Below, piece after piece: positions 5,409 through 14,739 of a DNA stretch of 18,452 nucleotides. The position numbers and the translations under genes are program-made. Numbering within the stretch: the first letter of the stretch is position 1; each line of letters begins with the position of its first letter. The notes beneath the pieces are model-generated. The model saw only the letters and a list, made by a program, of their open reading frames with translations. It did no database searches and had not been told where the DNA came from. The stretch is from a bacterium (GTDB lineage: Bacteria > Planctomycetota > J058 > JAJDCP01): contig JAUIEM010000190.1 in assembly GCA_030428695.1 (NCBI GenBank), positions 1 to 18,452 on the forward strand. The letters are read 5' to 3'.

Positions 5409-6862
5409 TTCAGGTGCTCCAGGTCGTCGGGGGCGGGCTTGATGATCCCCTCGGGTTGGATGACGCCCTCGGGTCTGACGATCCCTTCGGGCTGGACGAC
5501 GGGCTTGACGAGGCCCTCGGGCCGGGCGATCCCTTCGGGCTGGACGACGCCTTCCGCGCCGGGCTGCACGCCTTCCGCGCCGGGCTGGACGACGCCCTCG
5601 GCGCCGGGCTGCACGCCCTCGGCGCCGGGCTGAGCCACACCGGCCTCCGCCCGGCAGTGCGGGTTGTCGCACACGAACTGGGCGGGCACCCCGCACGAGG
5701 GGCAGTCGGGGCCCGGCAGCATCGTCGTCCCGGGCAGTAGCCCCGGGGCGTTGAGGTCGCGCCCGAGCTGCTCGCCGAGCTGCTTCGCGGCCTCCAGGGC
5801 GGCCGCGTCGACCCCGGGCAGGGTCTTCAGCAGGTCGATCAGCTTGTTCAGCTGGGCCTGGTCGAGCCCCGCGACGACCTCGTTGACCGCCTCGAGCACG
5901 TCGCTGAGGAGCTCGTTGACCGTCTGCTCGCTGCCCGTGATCTTGGCGGAGGGCCCGTCCGGCGTGTCCATCGTGACCGTGCTGCCCTTGACCTGGACCA
6001 GGCCGGTCGCCTGCAGGGTGGTCATGCCGGCCTGCGCTTCCGCCTTCAGCCCGCCCTTGGTCGTCGCGAACAGGCCGCCGAGGGCCTCGATCTGGCCGGT
6101 GGTCTGGGCGACGAAGCCCATGTCGGTGTCGGCGCGTAAGGCGAGGGAGCCGTTGGCGAGGAGCTTCGTGAAGTCGCCGGAGTAGGTGTTCGCGTCCTGC
6201 TCGGCGCTCATCCCGACGATCTCGTCGGCCTCGATCACGATCTCCTTGGCCCGGAACTGGACGAGGCCCTTCGGCGCGTGGAAGTTGACGTCGCCGTCCT
6301 GGGAGCGGATCTCGATCTTCTTCTGCTCGCAGATGATGTCGATCCGGTGCAGGCCAGTGCCGTCGACCAGGCTCAGCCCGCCGCGCCCCTTGCCTTCCCC
6401 GTCATCGAACAGGATCAGGTTGCCCGCCTTCGACTTGATCGCCCGGAAGCGGTTCTCTCCGTCCTGGTTCTTCTCGTCGCTGTGGGCGCCCGCGTGCCCG
6501 GCGTCGGCGAGGCACTCGAGGCAGGCGACATCGTGGACGGTCGGCGGGGGCGCGGGGTTGCTCCACAGCATCCCGACCAGGTAGGGGAAGCGGAAGTCGC
6601 CGTGCTCGAAGGCGATCAGCACCTCGTCGTCGATGTCCGGCAGGTTCCAGGTGCCGAAGTCTTTGCCGGCCATGCGGTTGGACAGCCGCACCCAGTGCGA
6701 GACCTCCTCCCCTTCGCGCAGCCACGGGAAGCGCACCTTGACCCGGCCCATCTCCTGGGGGTCCTTGTTCTCGGTGACCTTTCCGGTGACGACGCCGTAG
6801 AAACGGCTCGTGCTCGCGGGGTTCTCGCCGCTGAGGATGTCGAACAGCTCGGTCTGGCTCAT
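5405..6862 (-). CDS. gpV/VgrG-type spike protein 2 with zinc ribbon and repeat tail
   Basis: This 485-residue protein begins one base after the stop of spike 1. The OB-fold at residues 20-108 is recognisable from F-Y-G-V-V-T-G-K-V-T, M-G-R-V-K-V-R-F-P-W, F-G-T-W-N-L-P-D-I-D-D-E-V and E-H-G-D-F-R-F-P-Y. A beta-rich shaft follows (about 145-330), then a Leu/Ala helical stretch (about 330-370). A Cys4 ribbon comes next: C387-P-S-C390-G, C398 and C403. Residues 410-475 are short proline/glycine repeats, first Q-P-G-A-E-G-V and then P-E-G-I, ending D-D-L-E-H-L-K. A tip-like ribbon plus a flexible repeat tail is unusual for the family and could be a docking strand for effectors. Its stop overlaps the start of spike 3, so translation is probably coupled. 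Confidence 0.85.
   Translation of the reverse strand: MSQTELFDILSGENPASTSRFYGVVTGKVTENKDPQEMGRVKVRFPWLREGEEVSHWVRLSNRMAGKDFGTWNLPDIDDEVLIAFEHGDFRFPYLVGMLWSNPAPPPTVHDVACLECLADAGHAGAHSDEKNQDGENRFRAIKSKAGNLILFDDGEGKGRGGLSLVDGTGLHRIDIICEQKKIEIRSQDGDVNFHAPKGLVQFRAKEIVIEADEIVGMSAEQDANTYSGDFTKLLANGSLALRADTDMGFVAQTTGQIEALGGLFATTKGGLKAEAQAGMTTLQATGLVQVKGSTVTMDTPDGPSAKITGSEQTVNELLSDVLEAVNEVVAGLDQAQLNKLIDLLKTLPGVDAAALEAAKQLGEQLGRDLNAPGLLPGTTMLPGPDCPSCGVPAQFVCDNPHCRAEAGVAQPGAEGVQPGAEGVVQPGAEGVQPGAEGVVQPEGIARPEGLVKPVVQPEGIVRPEGVIQPEGIIKPAPDDLEHLK
5438..5635 (-). repeat. In-gene short repeats encoding QPGAEGV and PEGI tail
   Basis: Two repeat classes lie in tandem. Four copies encode QPGAEGV or QPGAEGVV, and about seven more diverged copies encode P-E-G-I/L/V with R-, K- or Q-P joints. 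The DNA copies are close to identical in the first class (GCGCCGGGCTG recurs on the plus strand). Confidence 0.8.
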
Positions 6863-6863
6863 C

Positions 6864-8090
6864 TCAGCCCGTCCTCAGCACGTCGGGGGCGTCGGCGACC
6901 GCGTCCCGGCACTCCTTGCGTTCGCACACCAGGTGCATCGACTCGCCACAGCTCGGGCAGTCGGGATCGTGCGCCGCGCCGCGTCCCGCCCGGCGCTCGG
7001 CTGCCTGTTCGCGGCGCTTCTCGGCGCTGGTCTTCGCCGCCTCGGGATCGGGCAGCGCGCCCCCCGCCGCGGCCTGCTGCAGGGCCTCGACCAGCGCGCG
7101 CTTCTTCTCCTCGGGGGTCTTCGCGTCCTTGAACGCGGCGAGCGTGCGCTTGAGGGCCTTGACCAGCTCTTCGTTGGGGGCCTCGCGCGGCACCTGCTTG
7201 CCGACCTTGACCGGGATCGGGGGCGCGTTGAGGCAGACCTGGGCGCCTTTGAGCTTCAGCACGCCGCCGGCGACCATCCCCAGGCTTCCCCCGAAGCACA
7301 TCAGGGTGGTGTTCATCTGCGCGCGGTAGGACAGGCTGCTGCCGCCCTCCATGCGCAGGCTGCTCTTGCTGTGCAGGGTCAGGTCGGTGTTCGAGCCGAA
7401 GCTGGTCTCGCCGCCGTGGACGATGCTGCGGCCCTGGGACTGGGCGTCGATGTGGGTATCGGCCGCGACCTCGAGCTGCTCGTCGGCGTCCAGGATCACC
7501 CGCTTCGCCTTGATGTAGATGCGGCCCTGGGGCGCGTCTACCTTGACGTTGCCGTCGGCGGAGAAGAAGTTCGCCTGCTTCTCCTTCGACAGCAGCTCGA
7601 CCCGGTGGTTGCCGGTCTTGTCCATCGCGGTCAGGGCGACGTTGCCCTCGTCGAGCTTGACGATGTGGCCGCAGCGGGAGCGGATGAAGCGCAGGCTGTT
7701 GCGGCCGTCCTTGTTCAGGTCGCTCGTCTCGCTCTCGGGCTTGCCGTCGACATCGGACGTGATCGGCGCCTTGTCGACGTTGTTCCACAGCGCCCCGAGG
7801 ACGTAGGGGAAGCGCATGTCGCCGTGGGAGAAGGCGACCAGCACCTCGCTGTCGACCTCGGGCAGGAACCAGGTGCCGCGGCCGCCCCCGGCCATCTCCT
7901 GGACCAGGCGGGCCCAGTGGCTCTCTTCGGAGGCGTTGCCGGTCAGCCAGGGGTAGCGGACCTTGATGCGGCCGAGCTTCTCGGGGTCGACGTTGTTGGT
8001 GACGAGCGCCGGGACGACGCCGTAGATGCGGTCGCCCCGCTTGATCTCCGCGCCGACGAGCTCCCAGACACTCTCCAAGTCGGCTCCCAT
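6864..8090 (-). CDS. gpV/VgrG-type spike protein 1 with C-terminal zinc ribbon
   Basis: A start at the ATG at 8090 gives 408 residues. A start at 8183 would add 31 Pro/Arg-rich residues without family resemblance, so it is less likely; neither has a strong ribosome-binding site. The OB-fold at about 22-105 shows I-Y-G-V-V-P-A-L-V-T, D-P-E-K-L-G-R-I-K-V-R-Y-P-W, G-T-W-F-L-P-E-V-D-S-E-V and F-S-H-G-D-M-R-F-P-Y-V. A shaft of short beta segments follows (R-S-R-C-G-H-I-V-K-L, G-N-V-K-V-D-A-P-Q-G). Near the C-terminus lies a Cys4 ribbon (C378-P-S-C381-G, C389, C394) with the same spacing as in spike 2. Spikes 1 and 2 are clearly paralogous over their whole length. No gp27 module is present. Confidence 0.85.
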   Translation of the reverse strand: MGADLESVWELVGAEIKRGDRIYGVVPALVTNNVDPEKLGRIKVRYPWLTGNASEESHWARLVQEMAGGGRGTWFLPEVDSEVLVAFSHGDMRFPYVLGALWNNVDKAPITSDVDGKPESETSDLNKDGRNSLRFIRSRCGHIVKLDEGNVALTAMDKTGNHRVELLSKEKQANFFSADGNVKVDAPQGRIYIKAKRVILDADEQLEVAADTHIDAQSQGRSIVHGGETSFGSNTDLTLHSKSSLRMEGGSSLSYRAQMNTTLMCFGGSLGMVAGGVLKLKGAQVCLNAPPIPVKVGKQVPREAPNEELVKALKRTLAAFKDAKTPEEKKRALVEALQQAAAGGALPDPEAAKTSAEKRREQAAERRAGRGAAHDPDCPSCGESMHLVCERKECRDAVADAPDVLRTG

Positions 8091-8219
8091 CGTCGATACG
8101 CCGCTGTGAGGCAGCGGTGGCTTGAGCCTTGATGGTAGCGGCGGGAAGCGAGGCGGACAAGCCCGGTGAATCAATCGGGACAAGACCTCGCGCGGCAGGA
8201 ACGCGTCGAATCGAACGGC

Positions 8220-8720
8220 CTACAGGGTCTTGACGTAGTCGTTGGTGAAGTCGGCGGCCTTGACGTAGTTGTCCTCGACCGCGTCCTTGATGAACTTCGC
8301 GATCACGCCCCCGACGCCGAAAATGCGGACCTTGATCGTGCAGTCCATCTTGCGGTCGATCGTGCCGTCCGGGCGCGGCTCACACCAGAAGTTGCCGGAG
8401 ATGTCGACGCGGTCGGCGAGCCGCGACGGGGTGATCCACCACTTCCACTGCTCGCGGACCGGATCGAAGTCGCCCGTCTCGACGTACTGCACGGCGTCGC
8501 CGACCACCTTGCGCACGATGGTCGGCATGTACAGCTTCGGCTCGACGCGGATCTTGCGGTGGATCGCGCCGTCGTCCTTGGTCACCAGCTCGAACTGCTC
8601 GAAGTAGGGGAATCCCAGGCCCTGCTTGAACATCTTGTCCATGTAGTCGAGGCTGAAGAAGATCTTCCAGAAGGTCTCCTTGTCACACAGGATGTGGTGG
8701 CTGACGTGGCAGGTGAGCAT
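8220..8720 (-). CDS. DUF2505/SRPBCC-like small protein
   Basis: This 166-residue soluble protein has no signal or membrane segment. The opening H-V-S-H-H-I-L-C-D-K-E-T-F-W, the middle W-K-W-W-I-T-P and the ending I-K-D-A-V-E-D-N-Y resemble the DUF2505/polyketide-cyclase-like (START-fold) proteins of about 160 residues, which bind hydrophobic ligands in a deep pocket. I assign the family from pattern memory only, and the ligand is unknown. A GGGAG lies about 7 nt before the ATG. It starts 4 nt after the stop of the antiporter gene and ends about 130 nt before spike 1, so it is probably co-transcribed with the antiporter. Its link with the spikes is positional only. Confidence 0.65.
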   Translation of the reverse strand: MLTCHVSHHILCDKETFWKIFFSLDYMDKMFKQGLGFPYFEQFELVTKDDGAIHRKIRVEPKLYMPTIVRKVVGDAVQYVETGDFDPVREQWKWWITPSRLADRVDISGNFWCEPRPDGTIDRKMDCTIKVRIFGVGGVIAKFIKDAVEDNYVKAADFTNDYVKTL

Positions 8721-8724
8721 CGCT

Positions 8725-10956
8725 CTACTCCCGTTCCCGGATGATCGACAGCAGCCGCGTCCGCAGCTTCTGTTCGGTGAGATAGTCGAGGAAGTGCCGG
8801 TCGCTCGCGAGCTGGGCGATCGCCGCGAGGCCCTTCAGGTGCTCGTGGGCGTGGCCTTCCGGCGAGATCAGCAGGAAGATCATCCGCACCGGCTCGGCGT
8901 CGAATGCCTTGTTCGGCAGCCCGTGCACGACGTTCGCGACGTAGCAGACGCTGCGCGGAACCTGCTCGTAGGTGTGCGGGATCGCGACGCCGTGGCCGAT
9001 CGCCGTCGACATCGTCTGCTCGCGCTCGAGGATGCCGGCGAGCAGCTTGTCGACGGGCACGCGCGGATGCTTCGCCGCCACCTCATCGAGCAGCGCGGTG
9101 ACGACGGCGGAGAAGGTCGGATCGGGCTCGTCGACGATCACCGCGTCCTCGATCAGGCCCTTGAAGTGCGGGATGCGCGGATACAGCACGATGGTGTTCG
9201 CGCCGTCCGGCGTGCCCGGCGCGACCGGGTCGCCGACCAGCTTCGCGTGCTGGCCGTCGACCCAGACCAGCGGGAAGAAACCCCGGCCGAAGCGGCGCGC
9301 GTCCTCTTCCCCGCCGGTCTCGACCGGCTTGAGGGCGTACTGCCCTTCCGCGAGGCCCGCCGCGACGGCCTCCGGCGCCGGCAGGTTCCGCCACACGCCC
9401 TTGGCGCGGCTGTGCTCGACCGGCCCGGTGTGCCAGTAGTAGCAGGGCACGCTGCCGCAATGCCGCGACCACTCGGCCCAGGTCGCGACCTCGCGCGACG
9501 GCACGAGGCACAGCAGCGCTTCGACGTCCGCCAGGCGCGGATCGTCGGCCGACTCGGGGTTGAGCGGATCGATGTCGACGGTGTCGAGGCCGTCGAGCTC
9601 CCCCGTGTCCGGCGCGTTGTTGACGACCAGGGTCGCGACCCCGGCCTGGCGCAGGCTGCGCGCGAGGGGGCCGACCAGCACCGGCTCGCCGACCGCGAGC
9701 AGGGTGCCCTTGTCGGACTTCTTCAGGCCGAGCTTGCGCGCCACCCACGGGGCGGACAGCCCCTGCAGCAGCACCGTGGTCGCGATCACCGCGTAGGTGA
9801 TCGTCTCGAGCAGCTGGGGATCGTCGTCCAGCTTGCCCGCCTGGCGCAGTTTGAGCGTGAACAGCACCGCCATCGAGGCCGCGACGATGCCGCGGGGCGC
9901 GAGCCAGCCCATGAACAGCTTCTCGCGGGTCGAGAAGTTCTGCCGCAGGGTCGAGAAGAACACGTTGAGCGGCCGCAGCACGAGCACGACGACCAGCAAC
10001 AGGGCGGGCAGCCGCCAGCCGTAGGCGAGGAAGCTGTCGAGCTGCAGGCGCGCCGCGAGCAGGATGAACACCGTGCCGATCGAGAGCTCGGTCAGCTCGA
10101 GCTTGAAACGCTTGAGCTCCCGCAGCTGCGGCGGCTTCTGGGCGCTGACCGTCAGGCCGGCGACGATCACGCTCAGGATGCCCGCCTCGGGCAGGATCAG
10201 GTTCGACAACGCGAGCGCGAGCACCGCGGTGCTGAGCACGGCGATGTTGACGTGCTCGCGCGGGATCCACTCGCGCTTGAGCGCCTGCCCGAGCAGCAGG
10301 CCGACCAGGAAGCCGGCGAACAGCCCGACCAGGAAGCGCAGCGCGAGGTAGCCGACCGGGAACATCTCGTGGTCCTGCGGCGGCAGCGTCGCCCACTGCA
10401 GGCACAGGAGCGCGACGAACACGCCGACCGCATCGACCAGCACCCCTTCCCAGTAGAGCACCTGCTTGATGCGCTCGCGCACCCCGACCCGACGCAGGAT
10501 CGGCGAGACGACGGTCGGACCGGTCACGATCAGCAGGCTCCCCGCCAGCAGGGCGAGGTCACGCTCGACGCCGAACAGCAGGTAGACGCCGAGGGCGGCG
10601 CCGAGCCAGGTGATCGCGACGCCGACGGTCAGCATGAAGAAGATCGCCCGGGGAGCGCGCTGGAAGCCGGTGATGTCGAGGGTGAGGCCGCCCTCGAAGA
10701 GGATGATCGAGACCGCCATCGCGATGACGACCTCGAGCAGATGGCCCTCTTCCATCATCTCCGGCTGCACCCAGCCGAGCACCTGCGGACCGAGCAGTAC
10801 GCCGCCGAGCAGCAGCAGCGCGATCGAGGGCACCTTGAGCCGGTCGGCGAGGGTCACGCCGAGTGCGCCGAAGAAGACCGCCGCGCACAGTGATGCGATC
10901 ACCCGCTCGGGGACGCCGTGGACCGCTCCCCCGACCGCCGCCAGCACGGTGTGCAT
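8725..10956 (-). CDS. Cation/proton antiporter fused to Rossmann-like segment and PTS EIIA domain
   Basis: A start at the ATG at 10956 (after CCGGGGGC) gives 743 residues; a GTG at 10971 would add five. Residues 15-405 form about 12 hydrophobic segments of the Na+/H+ exchanger family, including G-P-T-V-V-S-P (146-152) and E170-G-V-L-V-D175, the expected ion-binding region. Residues 417-505 look like an RCK/TrkA-N-type nucleotide-binding fold ([10 protein letters not shown], then V-V-N-N and V-D-I-D-P). About 500-590 is a TrkA-like or linker segment. Residues 613-743 match the PTS EIIA type-2 (fructose/PtsN) domain with G-V-A-I-P-H661-T, His661 being the phosphorylatable histidine. The layout suggests ion exchange controlled by nucleotide binding and by phosphotransfer. 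The gene starts 23 nt after thiC. The transported ion cannot be told from the sequence. Confidence 0.88.
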   Translation of the reverse strand: MHTVLAAVGGAVHGVPERVIASLCAAVFFGALGVTLADRLKVPSIALLLLGGVLLGPQVLGWVQPEMMEEGHLLEVVIAMAVSIILFEGGLTLDITGFQRAPRAIFFMLTVGVAITWLGAALGVYLLFGVERDLALLAGSLLIVTGPTVVSPILRRVGVRERIKQVLYWEGVLVDAVGVFVALLCLQWATLPPQDHEMFPVGYLALRFLVGLFAGFLVGLLLGQALKREWIPREHVNIAVLSTAVLALALSNLILPEAGILSVIVAGLTVSAQKPPQLRELKRFKLELTELSIGTVFILLAARLQLDSFLAYGWRLPALLLVVVLVLRPLNVFFSTLRQNFSTREKLFMGWLAPRGIVAASMAVLFTLKLRQAGKLDDDPQLLETITYAVIATTVLLQGLSAPWVARKLGLKKSDKGTLLAVGEPVLVGPLARSLRQAGVATLVVNNAPDTGELDGLDTVDIDPLNPESADDPRLADVEALLCLVPSREVATWAEWSRHCGSVPCYYWHTGPVEHSRAKGVWRNLPAPEAVAAGLAEGQYALKPVETGGEEDARRFGRGFFPLVWVDGQHAKLVGDPVAPGTPDGANTIVLYPRIPHFKGLIEDAVIVDEPDPTFSAVVTALLDEVAAKHPRVPVDKLLAGILEREQTMSTAIGHGVAIPHTYEQVPRSVCYVANVVHGLPNKAFDAEPVRMIFLLISPEGHAHEHLKGLAAIAQLASDRHFLDYLTEQKLRTRLLSIIRERE

Positions 10957-10979
10957 GCCCCCGGTCCACACCGTCGCGA

Positions 10980-13030
<2,051 letters not shown>

Positions 13031-14386
13031 ATGTCCATCGTCGTCCGGTGCGACTGCACCAAGCGCTACAAGGTCCCCGAGCGGTACGCCGCCAAGCGTT
13101 TTCGCTGCAAGGCCTGCGGCCACGCGATCGCGGTGCCCGGCGAGGAGCCGGCGGAGGAGAGGCGGTCCGCGGAGAAGAAGCGCTCCAGGACGAAGAAGCG
13201 CCGTGCGGAGAAGAAGCGCTCCGCGCAGCAGCCCGCGGCCGAGAAGAGACGGTCCGCCCAGAAGAAGCGCGCGGCGGAGAAGAAGCGCTCCACCGAGAAG
13301 CCGCCCCGCCCGAAGAAGTTCAAGAAGCCGAAGACCGGCTCGACCTCCCGCCCCCTCGACCCCGTCGCCCAGCCGAAGCGCGAGGTCGAGAAGGCGAAGC
13401 CCGAGCGCGCGCGGCGCAGCAAGCAGCGCCGCCGCAAGCCGGTCGAGACCGTGCAGGAGGCGCGGCGCGCCGGGCGTCCGGAGCGCAAGCGTCGCGGCTC
13501 CGCAGCGAAGGGGCGGAAGCGCGCCGACCGCGCCGAGGCCCACGAGCAGGAAGCCTCCGCGCGCTCTCCGCGGGCGGCGAACGGTATGCCGGTCCCGCTG
13601 ATGCTCGTCGCGGGCGTCGCCTGCGCGGCGCTGCTCGGCGCCGGCCTGCTGCTGGCGTTCTCCGGCCCGTCCCAGGATCCGGGCGCGCTCGACGGCGTGC
13701 GATCGAGCCTGAGGAACATCGACGAGACCCTGGCCAACGGCTTCGTCGCCCACGCGGTGAAGATGATCGACAAGCAGCGCGCGAGCGCCGCCGACCTCGA
13801 CCTCAGCGCCGACCCCGCGCTAGCGGCCGCGTGGCGAGAGCTCCTCGAAGCGCGCGCCTCGCTCGCTGCCCTGGCGAGCGCCGCGACGCAGGCCGAGGAG
13901 GGCCTGCCGGTCCTGCTCGAGGCCTGCGGTCACGAGGCAGCCCGCGTGCGCCTGGCCGCCGTGCTGTTGTTGCGGGAGGTCGAAGAAGAGGGCGTCGACG
14001 AGGCCCTCTACCGGCTGGTCGACGAGACCGACCCCGCCGTGCGTCACGCCCTGCGCGGCGCGTTCGCGGCCCGCGGCGGCGAGCCGGTGGTGCTGCCCCT
14101 CTTGTGCGAGGCCCTCGAGGGCGGCGACCTGCGGGCGGTCGAGCACCTGCTGCGCAGTGAGGATCCGCAGGCGACGACCGCGCTCGCCGAAGCCCTCCCG
14201 GAGCTGACCCACGACCGCCGCGCCCTGCGCGGCGCGATCGCCCACCTCGAAGAGCACGCCGGCGCCGAGCACGCGGCCGCGATCGAGGTCTTCCTGCTGC
14301 TCGAGCACAGCCTCGCGATGGACCTGAGCGCGATGCAGTTCAAGGACATCCAGCGCGACCTGCAGACCCTGCACGAGTCGCTCTAG
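13031..14386 (+). CDS. Zinc-ribbon, single-pass membrane protein with HEAT-like C-terminal region
   Basis: The ATG at 13031 follows GCGGAGCG and gives 451 residues; an upstream ATG at 12965 would add 22 unrelated residues. Residues 5-37 form a short zinc ribbon (V-R-C7-D-C9 ... R-C26-K-A-C29-G-H-A-I-A-V-P), a domain typical of planctomycete proteins. Residues 40-185 are a Lys/Arg/Glu/Ala-rich linker with repeated A-E-K-K-R-S blocks. One membrane helix lies at about 187-209 (M-L-V-A-G-V ... L-L-L-A-F). The remainder is helical, with HEAT-like pairs (V-R-L-A-A-V-L-L-L-R-E-V; V-R-H-A-L-R-G-A-F-A). The ribbon would be cytoplasmic and the HEAT part outside by the positive-inside rule. The function is unknown; it may be a structural or signalling scaffold. 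Confidence 0.85.
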   Translation: MSIVVRCDCTKRYKVPERYAAKRFRCKACGHAIAVPGEEPAEERRSAEKKRSRTKKRRAEKKRSAQQPAAEKRRSAQKKRAAEKKRSTEKPPRPKKFKKPKTGSTSRPLDPVAQPKREVEKAKPERARRSKQRRRKPVETVQEARRAGRPERKRRGSAAKGRKRADRAEAHEQEASARSPRAANGMPVPLMLVAGVACAALLGAGLLLAFSGPSQDPGALDGVRSSLRNIDETLANGFVAHAVKMIDKQRASAADLDLSADPALAAAWRELLEARASLAALASAATQAEEGLPVLLEACGHEAARVRLAAVLLLREVEEEGVDEALYRLVDETDPAVRHALRGAFAARGGEPVVLPLLCEALEGGDLRAVEHLLRSEDPQATTALAEALPELTHDRRALRGAIAHLEEHAGAEHAAAIEVFLLLEHSLAMDLSAMQFKDIQRDLQTLHESL

Positions 14387-14403
14387 AAGCCTGGCTTGCT
14401 TCT
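14385..14403 (+). terminator. Hairpin overlapping the stop codon of the zinc-ribbon gene
   Basis: AGAAGC (14385-14390) pairs with GCTTCT (14398-14403) across a 7-nt loop, starting in the TAG stop codon. There is no T run after it, so an intrinsic terminator is only one possibility. Confidence 0.3.
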
Positions 14404-14739
14404 GATCGCACCTCACTCCGGGGTGGCCTCCCCCGCCGTGCGCAGAGCGACGACCAGCAGCTCCGGAACGACCCGGCGATCGAAGGTGGTCAAGGCAACG
14501 CTCTGTTCGGAGGCCACACGGGCGGAGGGAGACCGAGCAGCCACGCCTTCTTCGAGTCTCCGGCATGCCGAGACACCGCGCAAGCCGGTGCCCGCGCAGC
14601 GGGCTGCCGGCTGTAGCGGGAAAGCCGCGCGCCGTGCGACGGCGCCCGCGCCGTAGCGCGGGAGCAGCGCGGGTTTCCCATCGTCTTTCGGGGCAACCTC
14701 CGCTCCCTGGCTTCGCTCCGCCCGGTTGCTTGAACGGGC
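14387..14739. other. Palindrome-rich convergent intergenic region
   Basis: This 353-bp stretch separates two convergent genes. It contains a palindrome CGGCATGCCG (14561-14570) flanked by GTCTC/GAGAC arms (14556-14574) and several runs of GCGCGGG and GCGGG near 14585-14670 that can form nested stems. The frame on the minus strand from 14544 to 14413 encodes 43 residues with protein-like composition (T-T-F-D-R-R-V-V-P-E-L-L-V-V-A-L-R near the end) and may be a gene remnant, but it lacks a clear start. No other gene is visible. Confidence 0.5.

Noticed and set aside
3396..5633. Long plus-strand open frame opposite spike 3
   Set aside because: No domain is visible and its composition mirrors the minus-strand gene, which has a clear OB-fold and a coupled start.
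8091..8183. Upstream ATG at 8183 as the start of spike 1
   Set aside because: The added residues are Pro/Arg-rich with no family match. The OB-fold paralogues start close to the ATG at 8090.
8680..10893. Long plus-strand open frame opposite the antiporter
   Set aside because: It is a charged, His/Asp/Arg-rich shadow of a membrane protein. The opposite strand has the antiporter and EIIA motifs.
14490..14696. 68-codon minus-strand frame in the convergent intergenic region
   Set aside because: It runs through palindromic sequence, has Arg/Pro/Ala-rich low-complexity content and no ribosome-binding site.
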